Shown here: positions 1-12,164 of the stretch, in pieces
Layout of the letters: every line of letters starts with the position of its first letter
How positions within the stretch are numbered: the first letter of the stretch is position 1
Source of the DNA: Blasia pusilla
Taxonomy: Eukaryota > Marchantiophyta > Marchantiopsida > Blasiales
Direction: 5' to 3'
NCBI GenBank assembly: GCA_050084515.1
Contig: CM114273.1
Location: forward strand, 3,658,001 to 3,722,000
Length of the DNA: 64,000 nucleotides
Made by a program: the position numbers and the translations under genes
The notes under the pieces: model-generated
What the model was told of the DNA's origin: nothing
What the model saw: the letters and a program-made list of their open reading frames with translations, nothing else
Database searches by the model: none

Positions 1-2236
1 CACAATATAACTTAAACGAAAATGTGTTTGATTATGTGGATAAATATTTAGTCTCATATTTAGTAAGTTTGACTAGTGATAACAATGTACATAGCTTATA
101 GCTTATGAGTCTTGCAAGGACTAACCATTCCTAGACTCAACTTGCAAGTCTAATGAGGTTGAACCTAGCAGGTAGCCTCTTTTATCCCCTTAAAAAACTA
201 GATCTCTAGCCTCTAAGGATATCTTCATAGGATTAATAAATCCTTAGAGCTTGATCACAATATTCAATTAATAGCCTTGTAATTTCTTTAGAAATCTTAC
301 AAGCCTTATGAAGTCCAACTTGCCTTAGAGCCAACTTGTGCAAGGTTGCACATAACGGACATGTTCACAACATGCCCAACTAGTCCCCCGAGGTTTTTTT
401 TTTTCTCGGGTCGCCGCATAGCTATGGCCGGAAACATATGCAGGCTCGGAATACGACTACAAGCTAGGGATCGACATGCGTTTAGGCCACGGGCGCAACG
501 TGAGCCTATGCAAGAAAGGCTCATGCCTAGCGGGCTACGCGGTTCACATGCAAGACCATATATCCCGGGCTCAATACAGGTTGTGTGGGGGAAAATTGCG
601 GGCCTAGGCTTGGACCATGCGCATTCGATAAGGTCTGTACGGGCTACTAGGTTGGGAGACTAAGCGGCTTAAGCGTGGGCCTCAGTTGTTACTATCCATG
701 GGAGAAGAGAGAATGTTAAATGTAATTTAATAGGGTGTTTATATTATAGAATAGATTCGTTGGAAATGACAGTGGTAAAAAGTTAAGATAGTTGTAAAAG
801 GTTACTTACTAAATACATATTATTAGAATTGGTTTAGACCTTAATAGTAAGTGGAGATAGATGAGAAAAAAATTAAAGGTTTATTTCTTTCCTTCTATCT
901 TCCCTTATATAAACCTATATAAACCGTGCTTATTTTTAGTATTACCTCCCAATCTCACCCCTTTCTCCATAGCTTCCTCTTTCTATTTTTCCATACATAA
1001 GTGAATTTGATAAGTTAGAATATATTTTGCTACTTGATAAATCTCATAATTTTAATTATCTTGGTAATGTAGGGTAGCATGTTTATCTTTCTTATTCATA
1101 GTGAATATTCAAAGATAGTCATTATTTACAACAACATATGATGTAATTTGCATAAATTTCACAATATCTCTAATCATTTATCTTATAAAATTATTTTGAA
1201 TTACTGAAATTATATTTGGGTGGGATTATTATTTTCTTGTAGTCATAATCGAAGCCAAATAACTCCAACATATCATGAAAGAACATGTAGATGGTGGAAT
1301 ATCAAGCAAATACCGGTGTAAGCATTGTTCTTCTCCTTATTTAATGAAAATATATCATAGCATGCGGATGATGAAGCATTTAACATAAGAGAGATGAAAG
1401 AAAAAACTTGGGAATCATAATAGTAATATTCATGTGTCAAACTACGTGTGAAGGTTCCTCCTAATGTGCAATAAGATCTCTAAAATAGAATACTTATGGG
1501 AAATGGATAGTGAAGGGAGACTCTCGAGTGAAGCAGAGGAGACAAGGCCGTTCCAATTGGATTCCGAGCATATAGGAAATAGTACTTGTGTTGTATCCAA
1601 TATTGATGGGTTGCAAACGTGACACCAAGTGATAGAGTCAATGAATGTAGAGCAACAGCTAGGCCGAGTCGGACGACTTGTAGCACCAAAAACAAGCAAG
1701 ATGATACGAGGGATTCTTTCAACCGCCAAGAAATAGAAATATACATGATATAAAGACCGAGTGTTTCTATGAATATGGAATTAAAGCTAGCAATGTTGGC
1801 AACAATAAAGGTGAAGGTCTAATTGACAACTCGTTGCGCATTACTCTACTTTGTCACATGTGAGTAGCCGATAGGCCGAGATCTATCGTGGATAGGGCGT
1901 AGGAGCCAATGGACTATCTTGAGTGTAACTTTGTCCCACGGTATTAGATGAGGTTGAGGATAGGTCCATTGTGTTAGGAACGTCATTTCTGATAACTTTC
2001 ATGTTGAGGTCTTTCACAGCAGGGTGACTTGTTGAGCACGTCTCCCGTCCCTGGTAACTTGTGCGCGTAGGTTACTAAGGGGAGGGCTATTTTTAGAGGA
2101 AGAGCCTTTTGACTCTTCCCAACCCTATATAAGAGATGAAGGTGGTTTTCCTAAGCCATCTTTCTCATGTTGGGCCGTTGGAGCACCTCTCTTGTATGTG
2201 TGTGAGATAGGACTAGGGTGCTAGCGTTCGGATTTC
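1..2236. other. AT-rich intergenic DNA, no supported gene
   Basis: Mostly AT-rich with a somewhat GC-richer patch near 360-660. The open frames here are short, lack recognisable domains and overlap on both strands. I see no gene, RNA or clear repeat boundary. Confidence 0.5.
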
Positions 2237-2680
2237 TTGATAGCACAGGATGGACGAGGCTCGATATGCGGATGTAGATTGAGGAGTGGAGTTTTAGGCT
2301 GGGTGTTCCGTCCCCCCCCCTCTCTCCTCACGCAGGGAAGCCACGGGCCGAACGACCCCCCCCCTCCGCATATTTATTTCTTGCCCCGCACCCCTATGGG
2401 GAGGCCCATAGGGATGCGGGCCAGCCCCCCCCTCCCCGCATTTATTTCTCTTTTGGACGTGGTTGCGCATGGGCAACGTGATAGAGGCAGGACAGACGTG
2501 GTTAAGAGTCTGGATGTGGTCGGGATCATGTTCACGTGGTCGGACAGGGCGTACGTGGTAGGAGTGGAGCCCAACCAGGGTGAGTAAGGTTATATGCCGC
2601 GTGTGGGGATGGATGAAGAGGTTTGCGCGACATGATGTTTTTAGGCACGACAGGGCATTGCGAGAGTTGACGATGGAGGG
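2237..2680. other. C-homopolymer-rich segment upstream of gypsy fragment
   Basis: This stretch has several runs of seven or more C (near 2311-2318, 2357-2364 and 2427-2433) and a repeated CCCCTATGGGG-like inverted motif near 2390-2410. Its frames match no family I recognise. It immediately precedes the RNase H domain of the gypsy fragment, so it may be rearranged retroelement sequence. Confidence 0.3.
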
Positions 2681-4700
2681 GCAGTGCGCATGATGCCGAC
2701 TGGTTGTCCACATCTGTTGACGGGAGGATCGACGTGTTGGTCGAGGAGAGGGAGTTCGTTGTGGCTTACGCAAGCCGATCGAACAACATTGCAGAGGCGA
2801 AGTACAGCTCCTACGAGGGAGAGTGCTTGGCTGTAGTGTGGGCCGTGGCACATTTCAGATGCTATTTATTCGGAAACGCTTTCACACTTATCATTGATCA
2901 TCAGCCGTTGAGGTGGTTGATGGAATCCGACAAGCTTACGGGAAAGCTTGCTAGGTGGGCTCTATTACTACAGGAGTATGAGTTTGAGGTGGTTCATAGG
3001 CGAGGTCGGCTGAACCAGGATGCGGATGGGTTGAGTCGTAACCCATGTCCGAGTTAGAGAGATGACACAGGAGCTCGATGGCACGGAGAGAGTGATGAGG
3101 AGATGGTACCCGGTTGGCATGCATATGCCTATCTGTGTTGGTTGACTATGGCAGGTCAGCCACAGGTGATGACTCTAGTGGTGGGGTTGGATGATGAGTC
3201 TTTGGATCCGGAGGTTAGTGAGGAGGAAAAAGGTGGTCGTGATATCCATGACAACGTAGAGGTTGTGGAGTTCTTGCTCACTGACATCATAGCGAGTACA
3301 GTGAGTGCTAGGGAGCAAGATCCGATCCTACAGAGAGCCAGGAGGTTCAGGTGGGAGGGGACTCATATTTTGCGGATATGGGGAGATGATAGGATACGAG
3401 TGGTACCTCATCCTTCCCAGCAAGCACGTGTAGTGTGACATGCCCATGAGGAGTTGGGAAATTTTGGAGTAAAGCGTACTTACAGCTTACTCCAAGTTCA
3501 GTATTGGTGGCACGGCATGCATACTGGGGTACAGTTTGTGGCCTAATGTATGGTATGTGACAGAGTGCGAGCATCCTTCAATGCTCCCAGTACGCAGTTA
3601 CATCCTTTGCGGATTATGGGTTTAGGTTATCGGTGGAGTTTAGGCTTTGCGGGACCTTTGCCATTGACGGGGCGTCATCATAGGTACGTGTTGGTCATGG
3701 TGGAGCATTTCTCCAAGTGGATAGAGTTGGTGGCACTACCAGACAAGGCAAGCGAGGGAATAACTTATGCATTTCTAGATCGTGTGCTTAGTCACTTTGG
3801 TGCACCGGCGGAGGTGTTGACTGATCAGGGCACCGAGTTCAGGGGAGAGTTTTAGGCCTTGTGTGATCAAGGGCTGATAGATCACCGCACCACGTCCAGA
3901 AATCATCTTGAGGCAGATGGGTTGGCGGAGAGAGTGGTACAGACGGTGAAGATAGGATTGTGCAAGTATGGCTTGCAGCGGAGACAGTTGAGGGAGTGGG
4001 ACCTACAGTTGCCATGGTTGGCTATGGGTTATCGCTTTAGTCGGCAGGCATCCTTGGCATCATTTTCATCGTACTTTTTTCTCTTTGGGAGAGAGCCAGA
4101 TTTACTTGCAGCAACTCGACGTGACATGGCGGAAGTGTTAGATCTTGATGATCTAGATGTGTGGGTATAAGCATGTTCTCAGAGGGCGGAGGTTTTTCGT
4201 AGAGTTATGCCTATGGTCTTTGAGAACTTAGCTATTGCCCAACATAAAGATACATTGAGGTATGCGACCATTCGTGGAGGAGGTTATCGTCCAGGGATTA
4301 GGAGGTTTCAGATTACGCGTATTTACATCAGACGGCACCCACGATGCTAGATGTCACTCGTAGGGCGCACGATCCTACGTGTGCGTGAGGTATTACCGAC
4401 CGGAATCCTCATGTTGAAGGGACGGGATGGTATGGTTTGGAAGGATCATGTGCGCCATGTCATCTTCCGAACGTAGATGGGACGGTGGATCCGAGCTTGG
4501 CAGTGGTACCTGCAAGCTTGAGGTGTATGTTGTGCGGATCTGCGAGGGGTGCAGCCACCATGTTGATATGTGATGGTTGTTCTCGAGGGTGGCATATGTC
4601 ATGTCTGACCCCCCTCTTGATGTGGTTCCCACGGGACGATGGATGTGTCCGAGATCTGTATAGGGTAGTAGGTCATGTCAAAGAGATGTGATATTTTCTA
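2680..4700 (+). pseudogene. Decayed Ty3/gypsy polyprotein: RNase H, integrase, PHD finger
   Basis: A 5'-truncated retrotransposon polyprotein in broken frames. RNase H is open at 2704-3057 and shows the gypsy sequence of motifs FVVAYASRSNN, YSSYEGECLAVVWAV, DHQPLRWLME and ADGLSRNP. A linker follows (3103-3435), then the integrase HHCC zinc finger (HEELGNFGVKRT ... CMVCDR), interrupted by stops at 3436 and 3544. The integrase core (3550-4170) has FAGPLP, VLTDQGTEF and DGLAERV. The first catalytic Asp, expected just before FAGPLP, is Gly, and a stop splits the core at 3853. After the integrase tail comes a PHD finger (about 4518-4655). No reverse transcriptase is present upstream and I could not define LTRs, so this is a dead 3' fragment. 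Confidence 0.85.
4518..4655 (+). other. PHD finger at the C-terminus of the gypsy integrase
   Basis: The frame shows C-x2-C, an 11-residue loop, then ICDGCSRGWHMSC (C-x2-C-x4-H-x2-C). After a one-base slip in a run of C it continues TPPLDVVPTGRWMCP, giving the final W-x-C of a PHD finger. PHD fingers bind histone H3 tails, so by analogy with chromodomains of chromoviruses this one may have guided integration. It lies directly after the integrase tail, in the place a chromodomain would usually occupy. The frameshift means it is no longer functional. Confidence 0.75.
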
Positions 4701-4775
4701 CATGGAGTTGGGGGGATCCAACTGCAAGCTAGGTGGGCGGTTGTGTGATCTCCATGTATATGTATGAGTTGATTT

Positions 4776-5640
4776 TTGTACATGTGTGGATCGACCCGTC
4801 TGTGGAGAAGATCGATGTTGTGTGGTGTAGATGTGACCAACGATGCATGTTATGTAGCGATATGTATGCGCACGACAACTTTAGAAATATATGGGGAAGG
4901 TGAAGGAAAGATTAGTGACATATTGGATAATTTTCCAATTGAGGCCACGATTATAACGGATCCTTCGACCAATATGGAGATCAAGTCTTTAGTGAACATG
5001 ATAGTCTCGTGTTCATAAGGCGAGCTTATGATTGAGTCAAGAGATACCAAGGAGGAATCCCAAACAACTGAATGGTTGGCAAGCCATATTCTTTGGACTA
5101 TCATGTGCATAAGTCCAAAGAATATGTTGCAACTTGTGACAAACAATATTAGCAATGAGTGAGCATTAGGAAAACTTATTGAAGAAAAGTTTCCTTACAT
5201 ATTTTGGAGTGGATATTTATCACATTCTCTTGATCGGATATGCGAAGAGTAAGGTATTTAGCCTTGGGTCGACACTTTACACTTGAGATGGTAGTATTTG
5301 TGGAGCCAAGAATTGTTATATGGGTGATAGCCAAATTCATGGAAACTAACCCAATGAAGAGACAATTATTGTTTCCTATAAACATATTCTTTACAACAAA
5401 CGTTATAATGTTGGGATTTTTTTTAGAATCGAGGGAGGCCCTCCATATGATGGTTGCCACAAAAAAGTTTTGGAAGTATTTCATTGAGAGAGATATTTGG
5501 CAAAAGGAGAAAGACACATGACATTGAAACCATTGTGACTAATCGCAATTTTTTGAAAGGCTTTTTGTTTTGAATTTATCAACCACTACTATATTGAGAG
5601 AGTGTGATGATCATAACCAATATCATATTGGGGCATATTT
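4776..5640 (+). pseudogene. Remnant of hAT-type (DUF659-like) transposase
   Basis: Plus-strand frames, interrupted by several stops, can be followed through the core of a plant hAT transposase. After 5,090 the frame reads NMLQLVTNNISNE, then ALGKLIEEKFPYIFWSGYLSH, which parallels the family pattern VxxVVTDNAxNxxAAGxLLxEKYPxxFWTPCAAH. Further on, INIFFTTNVIMLGFFLESRE and LHMMVATKKFW parallel the RFATNFxxLxxLLxxKxALxxMFxSxxW block. Stops occur at about 5,016, 5,161 and 5,248. The catalytic C-terminal region is not seen. It lies next to the gypsy fragment in a transposon graveyard. Confidence 0.6.
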
Positions 5641-5984
5641 ATAGTGGAAGAGATATCATGGAACTTCATAGTTTGGTATCCACAATAAATTACATGCAAT
5701 AATTTATATTCTTGCCTCTTGTAATCTTTTCAACTATATTCGTATTCAAAACATAACTTTGAATTGTAAGTGCATAAAAGATTTCAAACAATATTTAAAA
5801 ACTCCATTTGAATGCCTCACCGTCGTCCCCTTTGGAATTGGATAAGGAAGTTTTTAATTTTTTTAAAAACTGAACATAATTTCTAAATTCTAAAGTAGAG
5901 GTATCAATGAAATATCCAAATAAAACAACGTCAAGTTGAGATGGTATAGCCCGTGAACTTTCAATCGTTATCCATTAAAAACCA

Positions 5985-6550
5985 CTAGGGATGTTTCTAA
6001 GGGATAACATCGTGAACTGAACTGATAGTCGAGGTTTAGGGTATAGCTGTAATGTGCTTATACACATAAAACTTAGAGATCTCTAAGTCTTATGTGCAAC
6101 ATCCTTCCATGAAGAAATCTAGTCATCATCAAATTTTAGTTCTAGAAAAATATGTTTTAATCAACAAGAGAGGTCCCAATCACTCTACTCTTTGTTGAGG
6201 TTTTTTTTTTTCCAAATATTGCCCAAAACTCATTTAAAAAAGTGGTTTCTAAGGGATAACATTGTGAATGAAAGTTAAGGTTTAGGGTATAGCTTTAATG
6301 TGTGATTTCTAAGTTGCATGTGCGACAGCCTTTCTTGAAGCAATGGAGTCTTCATCGGAGTCTAGGTCTAAAAAATATTTATCAATAGATAGCTTGGTAA
6401 AACGAGTTTTGGGCAATATTTGGAAAAAAACCTCAACAAAGTAGAAGAGTGATTCGGACCTATGTGTAGATTAAAACATGTTTTTCTATACCTAAACTTT
6501 GATGATGACTCGATTTCTTCATGAAAGGCGATTGCACATGAAACTTAATC
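5985..6550. repeat. Foldback repeat: two direct copies plus one inverted copy
   Basis: Two related segments (about 5990-6135 and 6242-6385) share the order GGGATAACAT, GGTTTAGGGTATAGCT, then a CATGAAG-type block. The second half of the first copy (about 6090-6235) recurs inverted at about 6400-6545, for example CCAAATATTGCCCAAAACTC against GAGTTTTGGGCAATATTTGG. The transcript would fold into a roughly 145-bp imperfect stem with a 165-nt loop. This looks like a MITE or an inverted gene-fragment duplication. Confidence 0.7.
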
Positions 6551-8470
6551 AGTAATCACACATTCCATTGGGATTTTCACACAACTTGCCAAGTGAGTCA
6601 TGGAAATGAGGAGAAATGAAGGTAGGCCATAGCTCCCATCCACTTTTGTAGAGCTTTGAGTAGTGACTGCTTACGCGAATCTTTTATTCTCATTATCCCG
6701 CGCCGCCTTTGTCCGAGCCCATCCTCATAAGCAACTGGAGCTTCGACGTCGTTTTCGTGACTCACGAAACTTTGAGGACGTGATAGCGGCGTATATTGGG
6801 TGATATAAAGTCTCTCATATTAGCTTAATATAGATTTTGTGTTAAGTGCCTCTCTAATTTTTATTTCTTGAACTCTCACCAAGGGTTATTTACCTCTCGA
6901 AATTTTAAAAATGCTAGATTAAAATTTTTGAAGCTAGTTGAATTATTAAACCACTGGTGATTATGGTATTAATTAAAATTACCCGGGCCTACATGTCTCA
7001 AAATGTTACAAAATAAACGGGTCTAGAAGCCAGAATTTAAAAGAAATTAAGCATAACATATTCTTGGGATGCAAGCAAGTAACTAACATGGTTCACACCA
7101 CTTAGGAGCTACTTGGATTTGTAACAAACTAATGGGTTGATGAAGTGGAATTTAATTTTAGTGCATGATTTAAAAGGCTGGTTGAAAAAGTATGGATGAG
7201 TACTTTGGCATTCACTCTCTTCATGAAGTCCATGTCCGCTCGTGTTTAAGGAGACTCCTCCTTAAACACCTCCAACCTCTCCTCCTTAGTTATGCCTTTT
7301 ATCTTAATAGGGCTCTTTATGCTCAAGCAACCTCTCCTCCACAGTTCTGCCTTTTATCTTATTAGGACTCTTTATGCTCAAGCATGTTAGTTCTTATTTT
7401 GTGGAACCTTCTAGTGGACTAGGGGACTATGTTGCTTTTGTAATTCTTAAAATTAAAATCTTAAGGACATCTTAAGTACTTCTATCTATTTGGTTCAATC
7501 CATAAATCTCATTCTCTTTGGACTAAAGTTGTGTGGGGTTGGCTCCATAGCTTTGGGCTCTCTCTTAGATTCTAAGAACAACTTCAGTGAGTAGAATATT
7601 GAATGGAATGCATGTTGAAATATTTTCACTTGATGTTGGTGTATTCAACTATTTTCTAGTCTCTTGGGAGGGCAAGTAGTTTTCCAAAAAGATTAATACA
7701 TGGCTATCCTACAAATTTTAAATGGGAGGGATCTGAAAAGAGAGGGTCAAACAAGTTTAAAGTGACAATAGCATAAGAATGTGGAGAATATGGTACTAGG
7801 CTTAAAATTTGAAAGCACATACTCATGAGAAATTTAGTGAGTTGATATGTAAAAGAATAAAATATGAATTAATCACATGAATATCTAACAAATCTTGAAG
7901 ATGAAAAGTGATAATAAGAATTTTGTGCCATACATATACTTAGCCGCTTCTTCTTGAAACTAACAAAAACTAACAAAGATTAGGGAGACGGAGGATTGAG
8001 AAAAACAGAATATTACCGAGTTTTGTGAATGATGAAGGGGATATTTTTGAATATTTTCCTTAGTTTGAATGAAAAAAGCACAAGTAATCCTCCTTGCAAT
8101 TAAGAGCTAGCTCCTCTATATCTAGGCCACTTGATTTCTTATTAAGCTCTCTCCTTATTATGAACCTTAGCTCCCCAAAATATTAGCTATTTTGGCTATG
8201 CATTCATAAATTAAAATCTTTCATGCATACAATATGGTTGAATCAAATCTTTTCTCATGCCTTTTCTCTAGTAAGATTTGAATCCTCTCGGAACCCTTAT
8301 CCTCTTTTTAGTAGTCTTATAGCCTTGTCCTTAGCCATCTATACTATCGTATTAACTAATTACCGAGTTCACCCATCTACTAATAAGAAGTGAATGAGGC
8401 TGTAAACTCAAACTCCAATTCTAAAATCATAATATCCTCCCAAACTCCATATGAATTATTCTCTTGTGCC
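6551..8470. other. AT-rich intergenic DNA with a small tandem duplication
   Basis: No gene is supported. The only structure noted is a 55-bp direct duplication at about 7274-7394, starting AACCTCTCCTCC and ending in TTTATGCTCAAGCA. Confidence 0.5.
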
Positions 8471-8472
8471 CT

Positions 8473-8480
8473 TTATAAAA
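8473..8480 (+). promoter_or_regulatory. Candidate TATA box for the S1-like gene
   Basis: TTTATAAAAC is a good TATA-box match. It lies about 330 bp before a candidate splice donor (GT at 8806-8807) and about 1.45 kb before the S1-like start codon. It would suit a transcript whose minisatellite is removed as a leader intron. The assignment is inference. Confidence 0.35.
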
Positions 8481-8805
8481 CAATCCTAGACACCATAAAC
8501 CGAAAGAGATATCCCTTCCTTTCCCATAATCCATATTCACTTAAGAAAGTTTAAATAAGTCTCTCCCTTAATGAATGACTCCCTTATGATGAGTCTCGTG
8601 GAGTGCTTTCCCAGTTCCGTTCTGTCAACAGTTCTGTGAGGAATGTGTGGTTTTTGGTACTTTCTTGATTCTTGATACGCAGTTGTGGTTCTGTTTTGAA
8701 AGTACTTGTGTACGAATCTCTCTATAGCCACAACAAACAATGGAAGTTGTGTCTGTTGAAAAATCAATCTTCTATCTTCTGCACTCACTGGTGGTGCAGT
8801 CAGAG

Positions 8806-9891
8806 GTACTTCCTCACTTCAATTCTACCTCCTTTTCTTTCGTCACTCTTCTGATCACTCATTTATCATGTCCGTCTTCTCTTTGAGTCCTTCGATCACT
8901 CCTTCCTCATCTCCGCCTTCTACTTCAGTCGACTGATCAGTCCTTCTTCATCTCCGTCTTCTGTTTGAGTACTGCGAGCTCTCCGTCCTGATCTTAGTTT
9001 TGTATTTGAGTCCTCTGATGACTCCTTTCTCATCTCTATCTTTTAGTTCACTCCGATCATTCTTCGTCATCTCCATCTTTCTATTTGAGTCCTTCGATCA
9101 GTCCTTCCTCGTCTTAGTTTTTCTTAATGAGTCCTCTGATCAGTCCTTTCTCATCTGCGTCTTCTAGTTCAGTCCTCGGATCATTCAGTCCTTCCTCATC
9201 GCCATGTTGTAGTTCAGTCCTCTGATCACTCCTTTGTCATCTCCATCTTCTTTTACAGTGCTCCGATTACTCCTTTCTCATCTTCGTTTTTTTATTTGAC
9301 CCTATGATCACTCCTTTCTCATCACCATCTTCTATTACAGTGCTCCGATCACTCCTTCCTCATCTCGATCTTCTAGTTCAGTCCTCTGATCACTTCTTTC
9401 TCATCACCATCTTCTATTACAGTGCTCCGATCACTCCTTCCTCATCTCATCTCCGTCTTCTACTTCAGTTCTCTGATCACTCTTTCCTCATCTCCATTTC
9501 TACTTCAGTCCTCTGATCATTCCTTCCTCATCTCCATCTTCTGTTTGAGTCCTCTGATCACTCCTTCCTCATCTCCGTCTTCTATTTGAGAGCTGCGATC
9601 ACTCCTTCCTCATCTCCGTCTTCTATTTGAGAGCTGCGATCACTCCTTCCTCATCTCCGTCTTCTATTTGAGTGCTGCGATCACTACTTCCTCATCTCCA
9701 TCTTCTATTTGAGTCTTCTGATCACTCCTTCCTCATCTCCATCTTCTATTCGAGTCTTCTGATCATTCCTTCCTCATCTCCATCTTCTATTCGAGTCTTC
9801 TGATCACCCCTCCCTCATCTCCCAACCTCAACTTCCTGAGTCTGCTCTGCTCGCATGATCTGAATTTCTTGCGGATGTGTTTCTTCTCTAG
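8806..9891 (+). repeat. 41-bp CT-rich minisatellite, possibly a 5' leader intron
   Basis: About 24 imperfect units of roughly 41 bp, built from TGATCACTCCTTCCTCATCT and a CTTCTATTTGAGTC-type tail, fill the kilobase before the S1-like gene. The block is bounded by CAGAG|GTACTT (GT at 8806) and a pyrimidine tract ending TTCTTCTCTAG (AG at 9890-9891), only 37 bases before the ATG. Removing it as an intron would leave a short leader. The repeats are seen directly; the intron is inferred from these two sites. Confidence 0.7.
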
Positions 9892-9928
9892 CTCGAGAAG
9901 AAGATTCTAGCAAGTGCGGAGCGCAAAG

Positions 9929-10456
9929 ATGGCAAAGCAGATCAGGACGAGAGACGTGGGAGTCGCGGCGGGACTGGTGGTCTTGTTCTGGTTTCTCATG
10001 GCGCGGAAGTGGTGCTTCGGTGAGCGGAAGTGGTCATTCTTCCAAATGACGATCCCCTCGTCGATGAGTGAGGGAAGCTCATGGACAACTCCTCTCGTGC
10101 TGTGGTCGAGCTTCTCTGTGCACAACGGATTTGTAGACGAAGATGGGCCTCACATGATCAAAGTGCACTGCAACTCGGGGGAGAACGATTTGGGCGAGCG
10201 CTTCTTGAAGTATGGGGAGGATTACGCCCTCAGGTTCGATGAGAATTTCCAGGGGAGGACAGCGTTCATGTGCAGATTCAAGTTCGCTCTCCAGTGCCAG
10301 GAATTTCCAGTGTGGCATCACGACGAGAGGATTAGAGGGGGGCACTTGGATCGCTGCCTCATGTGTAAGTGGGAGGTGAATGCTCAGGGCTTCCATCTTC
10401 GGACTCATGGCAACAGAAGCGTGATGACCACCATTCATGATTGGGTCGCTTGCTAG
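9929..10456 (+). CDS. S1 self-incompatibility-like protein (SPH family)
   Basis: 175 residues. The first ATG in frame is chosen; an upstream GTG at 9914 is unlikely. Residues 10-25 form a hydrophobic segment, a signal peptide or anchor. The S1 domain spans about 61-155: a VHN strand, then VHCNSGENDLGERFL (first Cys at 81 and the family's DLG at 87-89), YALRFDENFQGRTAFMCRF (Cys 115) and CLMCKWEVNAQGF (Cys 143 and 146). The family is plant-specific and consists of small secreted proteins. In poppy the stigma S determinant triggers pollen rejection; most homologues have unknown roles. The roughly 35 residues between the hydrophobic segment and the domain are longer than usual. No intron interrupts the coding frame. 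The gene stands alone between CT-rich repeats. The family call is strong; the function is unknown. Confidence 0.85.
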   Translation: MAKQIRTRDVGVAAGLVVLFWFLMARKWCFGERKWSFFQMTIPSSMSEGSSWTTPLVLWSSFSVHNGFVDEDGPHMIKVHCNSGENDLGERFLKYGEDYALRFDENFQGRTAFMCRFKFALQCQEFPVWHHDERIRGGHLDRCLMCKWEVNAQGFHLRTHGNRSVMTTIHDWVAC

Positions 10457-10469
10457 TGAGGTTTTCGAG

Positions 10470-10770
10470 CTCATCAGGTGTGTTTCTTCTCAGCACTCTC
10501 TCCTATTTCTGTTTCCGACTTGCATCTTTTGTTTTTTTTCTTCTCAGCATTATCTCCTATTTCTGTTTCTCACGTGCATCTTTTGGTTATTTTCTATGTC
10601 TCCTTTCACTCTCTTGTCTCCCTCTTGTCCTCGTATTTTACTTCTTCAATGTCTCCTTTCTCCCTATAGCCTCTCAGGAGTCCTCATATTTTACTTCTTC
10701 AACGTCTCCTTTCTCCCTATTGTCTCTCGAGTCCTTGGTGACATCGTCAAAACAATATTATGAGTGCCAG
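10470..10770 (+). repeat. CT-rich imperfect repeats after the S1-like gene
   Basis: Duplicated segments built on CTCTCCTATTTCTGTTTC and TATTTTACTTCTTCAA, followed by GTCTCCTTTCTCCCTAT, lie just after the stop codon, probably in the 3' UTR. Three overlapping open frames here come from the repeats and are not taken as genes. Confidence 0.6.
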
Positions 10771-10779
10771 TAGTTTATT

Positions 10780-12150
10780 TCTTGGAGTCTTTGTGTGTGT
10801 GCAAGGCTAAGCTGAAAGGTTTCTTGCGAGTTTCTAAAATTTCATTAGATTCTGTGTATATGTTATAATGTGCCTGTAAGAGGCATCATCAAACTACTGA
10901 TGGAGGTGTTGATTTCATCTGCAACAGGAATTCTCGTTTTCAGTAATATGTTATGATGGAGGGCCACATGAAAACTGCAATGAACTTACTTGTCCACAAA
11001 ATTGCTGAAACTCTTTATCTTTATCTATGGAAGTTTTATGCACACAAAGAAATTCTTTCCAATCCAGAGGTAATTCATAGCTCAACCAACAATTTAGCAA
11101 AGAGCCTTTAGATAAATAGAGTCTCATCTAGAGTAGTGCTAGTTCCTTTTCTACATGCGTCTGAGGAGTTTTTTTTTCCACTTGGAGAGAGTTGAGATAT
11201 GAGCCAAGCTTAGATTTGACACTCATGCATATTCTCATAAGTTTATGAGAATATGCATCATTGATAGAACAATTTTTAAGTTCTGTAGAATTACTATTGG
11301 AAGTTTTGCAAAGCTTTTTTCATTATGCTATAGTGAGTTGAAAAAACCACTTCAACTCACTAGAGTACAAGTAATCTACTATGTGCAGATAAGTTGAATA
11401 GAAATTCAATCTGCGTCTATGCGATGGAGCATGTATGTGTGATTCCCAACATGCTTAAAATTAAAACCTTTAGAAATGGAATATTAGTCTTGAGCTTCTA
11501 ATAAAATAGTAGCCTCAAGTAAGTCTATTGAAAGTTAAATTTCATTTCATTGAGTTTAGTGTATTGTGAAAATCATTTTGAATTAATGTTTCAAATGTAA
11601 GACACTGTAGAGTGTTTTCCATAGAGTATTCTTAAATTAGAAATCTGAGAAGTAGAAGTTCCTCTTTTAGTTTTTATTTAAAATCACTAGGCTACGCGGA
11701 TGTACTTGCAATTGGGCTCTTATATTCATTAAAGTAGAAATCAAAGAAAATCTTCTTTTTTCAAAATAGAATATGCTGTAAAAAGGTGATGTTATTACAA
11801 TATATCGGAATTATGTTTAATTCAGATATGTACAGGGAAATTAGAACTCTAAGTCCTAAAATACTTTCCAAAAGCATTTAGTTTTTTCATTTCAACTATG
11901 CTGAGGATAGTCATCCAAGAACTTGTGACTTTGGTGAGACTAAGAAAGATTAAACACTTCTTTCTGGTGAGCAGAGCTTCTCTGAAGCTAAACTCATTTA
12001 GATCTAAAAGTAGCAAAGAAAAATTCCAATGATACAAATGGTGGGTTCTAAGAATTAATATCTTAGAAGTAATCTAATTGATTGATAACATGTCATCACC
12101 ATCAAAAATAGTGAGAGAAAAGAAAACTCAGAATATGTCATCCCCATCAA
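10780..12150. other. AT-rich DNA with two small hairpins
   Basis: No gene is supported. There is a near-perfect 14-bp stem at 11225-11258 (ATGCATATTCTCAT with its complement across a 6-nt loop) and an 11-bp stem at 11332-11361 (AGTGAGTTGAA with its complement). Confidence 0.5.
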
Positions 12151-12164
12151 CATGATTGAGAAAA

